DNA of 7,753 nucleotides, taken from assembly GCA_003165855.1 (NCBI GenBank), contig PMXH01000126.1, positions 242 to 7,994 of the forward strand. Direction: 5' to 3'. How positions within the stretch are numbered: the first letter of the stretch is position 1; every line of letters starts with the position of its first letter. The notes under the pieces were generated by a model. It did no database searches. It worked only from the letters and a program-made list of their open reading frames with translations, and had not been told where the DNA came from. Of this stretch, positions 5,406 through 7,753 are shown piece by piece. The DNA comes from Acidobacteriaceae bacterium. Its GTDB lineage: Bacteria; Acidobacteriota; Terriglobia; Terriglobales; Acidobacteriaceae. Position numbers and translations under genes: made by a program.

Positions 5406-6175
5406 TCAGCATTGATCTCTCCGGCAAGACAATTCTGATCACCGGGGCGTTGGGCGCGATTGCCGAGCACATGATTCGAAGGCTTGTAGAAAGCGGCGCG
5501 ACCCTGGTGCTTACCGACATTAGAGCGGAGGAACAAGCCGAACGGATACTCGATGATTGGCAGATTCCGCCCTCATCCTATCTCTATTTTGCCGCCGACA
5601 TTACCGAGTCCAGCCAGGTGGATCGCGTGGTGAACTCAGCGTTTGAAAAGTTTCCGGGCATGGATACGGTCATCGGCCATGCCGGCGGGTGCGGGCTGCA
5701 TCCGTTTGCCAGTACGTCGGAAGCCGACTATGAGCGCATCTTCCGTTTCAACTATTTTGCGCAAACTTATCTGGCGCGGGCCGTGCTCGCGCTGTGGATG
5801 CAGCGTAAGATTACTGGCCACCTGATCTTCACTTCTTCTTATGTGGCGCGCATGCCGCATACGCAAATCCCCGCGTACTCTTCGGCCAAAGCAGCGCTGG
5901 AAAACTTTGCCCGGAGCTTGGCGCTCGAATATGCGCTCACCGGTATTCGCGTGAATGTGGTTTCGCCTGGGAACGTCGCTGCCGGCAGCTCGTTGAAAGT
6001 TTTCGATGAAGATCCCGCCTACCGGGAATTTGTGCTGCGGGTTTCACTAGGCAGACGAAACAGTCCGCAGTCGATCGCGGACGCCTTTGTTTTTCTTTGC
6101 TCGCCGCTGGCCGCCGAGATCAACGGACAAGTTCTCAGTCCCGATTATGGCGCAGGCATCGGGAATCGCTTATGA
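5402..6175 (+). CDS. SDR-family NAD(H)-type oxidoreductase
   Basis: This 257-residue classical short-chain dehydrogenase/reductase has one Rossmann domain. The catalytic tetrad is visible as N117, S146 (FTSSYV), Y159 and K163 (YSSAK). D39 at the end of the second strand (VLTDIR) favours NAD(H) over NADP(H). D66 in the AADITES stretch is the usual adenine-ring aspartate. Two details are atypical. The nucleotide-loop TGxxxGxG reads TGALGAIA (14-21), with Ala in place of the last two glycines, and the NNAG motif reads GHAGG (92-96). Its ATG overlaps the M24 stop and its stop overlaps the UxuA start, both as ATGA, so it is translated in step with them. Next to UxuA, a likely role is reduction of fructuronate to mannonate or oxidation of a related sugar acid. 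Bacillus subtilis, as I recall, also uses an SDR-type enzyme at this step. The substrate remains an inference. Confidence 0.85.
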   Translation: MISIDLSGKTILITGALGAIAEHMIRRLVESGATLVLTDIRAEEQAERILDDWQIPPSSYLYFAADITESSQVDRVVNSAFEKFPGMDTVIGHAGGCGLHPFASTSEADYERIFRFNYFAQTYLARAVLALWMQRKITGHLIFTSSYVARMPHTQIPAYSSAKAALENFARSLALEYALTGIRVNVVSPGNVAAGSSLKVFDEDPAYREFVLRVSLGRRNSPQSIADAFVFLCSPLAAEINGQVLSPDYGAGIGNRL

Positions 6176-7293
6176 AAATTGGCCTCGGCCTCTACCGACA
6201 CATGCTGACGCGCGACTATTACGACTTCGCGCGTCAGGCAGGCTGTACGCACATCGTGGTTCATCTGGTCGATTACTTCAACCGGGCCTCTTCCAACCCG
6301 CGCAACAACCAACCCACCGGTTCAAAGTACGAACCCTGGGGAGTTGCCGGAGATCCAGAGCGGCTTTGGACGGCGAGCGAACTCAAAGCTCTTCGCGCGG
6401 AGATTGAAGACGCAGGGTTGGTCCTGGCCGCGATTGAGAACCTCGATCCCGCGCACTGGCACGATATTCTGCTCGACGGTCCGCAACGTCCGCAACAGAT
6501 CGAGAAGGTAAAGACCATCATCCGCCGCCTCGGCGAAGCTGGCATTCCAGTACTCGGCTACAACTTCAGCCTGGCCGGCGTTTGCGGCCGCGTGACTGCT
6601 CCTCTGGGGCGAGGCCATGCCATTACCGTGGGAATGGATGGTCCTGCCGAAGACGTGCCCATTCCGAATGGGATGATCTGGAACATGATCTATGACCGCA
6701 ATGCCCCCGCCGGGTCTCTGCCGTCGATTTCGCATGAAGAACTCTGGCGGCGCCTGCAAAGGTTTCTGGAAGAAGTCGTCCCCGTGGCCGAGCAGGCAGG
6801 GGTGCGGCTCGCCGCGCATCCGGACGATCCACCCATGCCGACCATGCGGCAGCAGCCGCGCCTGGTCTACCAGCCTCAGATGTATCAAAGGTTGATTGAT
6901 TTGGCGCCAAGCCGCAGTAACGCCCTTGAGCTGTGTGTAGGAACTCTGGCCGAGATGACTGAAGGCAACATCTACGATGCCGTGGATCAATACAGCAAAC
7001 AAGGCAAGATTGCCTATATTCATCTGCGCAACGTTGTGGGGAAGGTGCCGCACTATCGCGAAACTTTCATCGACGAGGGCGACGTGGATATGATTCGCAT
7101 TCTCGCCATTCTTTACCGCAACGATTTCGATGGCGTGCTAATTCCCGACCACACTCCGCAAATGACGTGTTCAGCGCCGTGGCATGCCGGAATGGCGCAC
7201 ACTCTGGGTTTTATGCTGGCGGCGAAGGCGATCCTCGATTCTTCCCAGCGATGCGGTGCGGAGCTGGCGTCCGCTACTTATGGAGACATGTAA
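6172..7293 (+). CDS. uxuA: Mannonate dehydratase, UxuA family
   Basis: This 373-residue TIM-barrel enzyme of the xylose-isomerase-like superfamily dehydrates D-mannonate to 2-keto-3-deoxygluconate with a divalent metal. The match to UxuA is clear: MKIGLGLY at the start, GYNFSLAG (129-136), a HPDDPP motif with H216, C255 within ELCVGTLAEM, H284 in IHLRNV, FIDEGDVDM (299-307) and PDHTP with D326 and H327. His216, Cys255, His284 and Asp326 correspond to the metal-ligand set I recall for this family. The length is close to the usual 350-400. The start at ATG 6172 overlaps the SDR stop in an ATGA; an upstream in-frame ATG at 6097 would add 25 residues lying wholly within the SDR gene and unlike the family. 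It is the best functional anchor of the operon: with the kinase and KDPG aldolase it completes the lower hexuronate route. Uronate isomerase (UxaC) is not in the window. Confidence 0.92.
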   Translation: MKIGLGLYRHMLTRDYYDFARQAGCTHIVVHLVDYFNRASSNPRNNQPTGSKYEPWGVAGDPERLWTASELKALRAEIEDAGLVLAAIENLDPAHWHDILLDGPQRPQQIEKVKTIIRRLGEAGIPVLGYNFSLAGVCGRVTAPLGRGHAITVGMDGPAEDVPIPNGMIWNMIYDRNAPAGSLPSISHEELWRRLQRFLEEVVPVAEQAGVRLAAHPDDPPMPTMRQQPRLVYQPQMYQRLIDLAPSRSNALELCVGTLAEMTEGNIYDAVDQYSKQGKIAYIHLRNVVGKVPHYRETFIDEGDVDMIRILAILYRNDFDGVLIPDHTPQMTCSAPWHAGMAHTLGFMLAAKAILDSSQRCGAELASATYGDM

Positions 7294-7753
7294 CCTGACC
7301 CCCTTACCCGACACCGCCCATTCGCGTGGCCCTCTCGTCATTGCAGCCACTGTCTCCACGCTAGGGGGTCTGCTATTTGGCTATGACAACATCGTCATCA
7401 GCGGCGCGATTGGATACTTGAGCCGGCTGTTTCATCTGGATGCCGTCGGAATCGGCTGGGCCGCGGGATGCGCGTTGGTGGGATGCATTGCCGGCTGCGC
7501 GGCGGCGGGCACCGTTGCAGACTATCTCGGCAAGAAGAAGGGCCTCGCACTTTGCGCCGTCTGTTTCGCTCTCTCCTCGGTTGGCATGCTATTCGCCGGC
7601 AATCTCCATCAGTTCGTTTTCTGGAGACTGATTGGCGGAGTGGGCATCGGAGCGGCATCAGTGATTTCCCCGAACTACATCGCGGAGATTGCTCCCACTC
7701 GGGTGCGCGGCCGCTGCGTGACACTTTACCAACTCGGCATTGTGGTTGGAATT
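7280..7753 (+). CDS. MFS sugar porter, N-terminal part (cut by window end)
   Basis: The reading frame from ATG 7280 stays open to the window edge, giving 158 residues of a major facilitator superfamily transporter of the sugar-porter type. Signatures are GGLLFGYDNIVISGAI in the first membrane helix (29-44), the motif-A loop GTVADYLGKKK (77-87) between helices 2 and 3, WRLIGGVGIG (115-124), and SPNYIAEIAPTRVRGR (130-145) followed by LYQL (149-152), a hallmark of XylE/GLUT-like proteins. Membrane helices lie at about 19-40, 58-78, 88-107 and 110-132, with a fifth beginning near 147. It would import a sugar or sugar acid across the inner membrane, probably with protons. The start lies 14 nt inside uxuA in another frame; no strong ribosome binding site is visible, so coupling to uxuA translation is likely. 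Cysteine is rather frequent (C4, C64, C69, C73, C92, C95, C146). Confidence 0.88.
   Translation, partial: METCNLTPLPDTAHSRGPLVIAATVSTLGGLLFGYDNIVISGAIGYLSRLFHLDAVGIGWAAGCALVGCIAGCAAAGTVADYLGKKKGLALCAVCFALSSVGMLFAGNLHQFVFWRLIGGVGIGAASVISPNYIAEIAPTRVRGRCVTLYQLGIVVGI

Noticed and set aside
6097..6171. Upstream in-frame ATG that would extend UxuA by 25 residues
   Set aside because: The extension lies entirely in the SDR coding sequence and is Arg/Ser-rich and unlike UxuA. The ATG at 6172 gives the family N-terminus and the same ATGA overlap as other junctions.
6322..7053. 243-codon minus-strand open frame over uxuA
   Set aside because: Antisense shadow; UxuA motifs cover the same bases on the + strand.

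Overview
The window looks like bacterial chromosome with a moderately high GC content (my impression is the high fifties percent; I did not count it). Gene content and protein style (an outer-membrane barrel ending in Phe, sugar-acid catabolism next to RraA-like and M24-like genes) suggest a Gram-negative soil bacterium, perhaps Acidobacteriota. That placement is an inference and no marker gene confirms it. I see no tRNA, rRNA, CRISPR array, transposase or integrase.

Layout: the left edge holds the 3' end of an outer-membrane protein gene (+). A long inverted repeat with T-runs on both sides separates it from a convergent PfkB-family sugar-acid kinase (-), best read as 2-keto-3-deoxygluconate (KDG) kinase. 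A 134-bp divergent control region follows, with two palindromes lying over two promoter-like sequences. From there to the right edge run seven genes on the + strand: an enolase-superfamily sugar-acid dehydratase, a KDPG/KHG aldolase, an RraA-family aldolase-like protein, an M24 (Xaa-Pro peptidase-like) hydrolase, an NAD-type SDR oxidoreductase, a UxuA-type mannonate dehydratase, and the start of an MFS sugar porter cut by the window end. From the aldolase onward the genes are packed tightly: three ATGA overlaps, one 5-nt gap and one 14-nt overlap. This indicates one translationally coupled operon. The only sizeable gap (82 nt, after the first gene) can fold into a nested stem.

How the genes fit together (inference from families): the MFS porter imports a sugar or sugar acid. 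The SDR may interconvert a keto-sugar acid and an aldonate, as a fructuronate reductase does. UxuA dehydrates D-mannonate to KDG, and the enolase-type dehydratase may feed a second aldonate into KDG or a related 2-keto-3-deoxy acid. The divergent kinase makes KDPG, and the aldolase splits it to pyruvate and glyceraldehyde-3-phosphate. The RraA-like protein and the M24 hydrolase do not belong to the standard hexuronate pathway. Because they are locked into the operon by overlaps, they are the most interesting part: the true substrate may be a modified or conjugated sugar acid that needs C-N hydrolysis and a second retro-aldol step.
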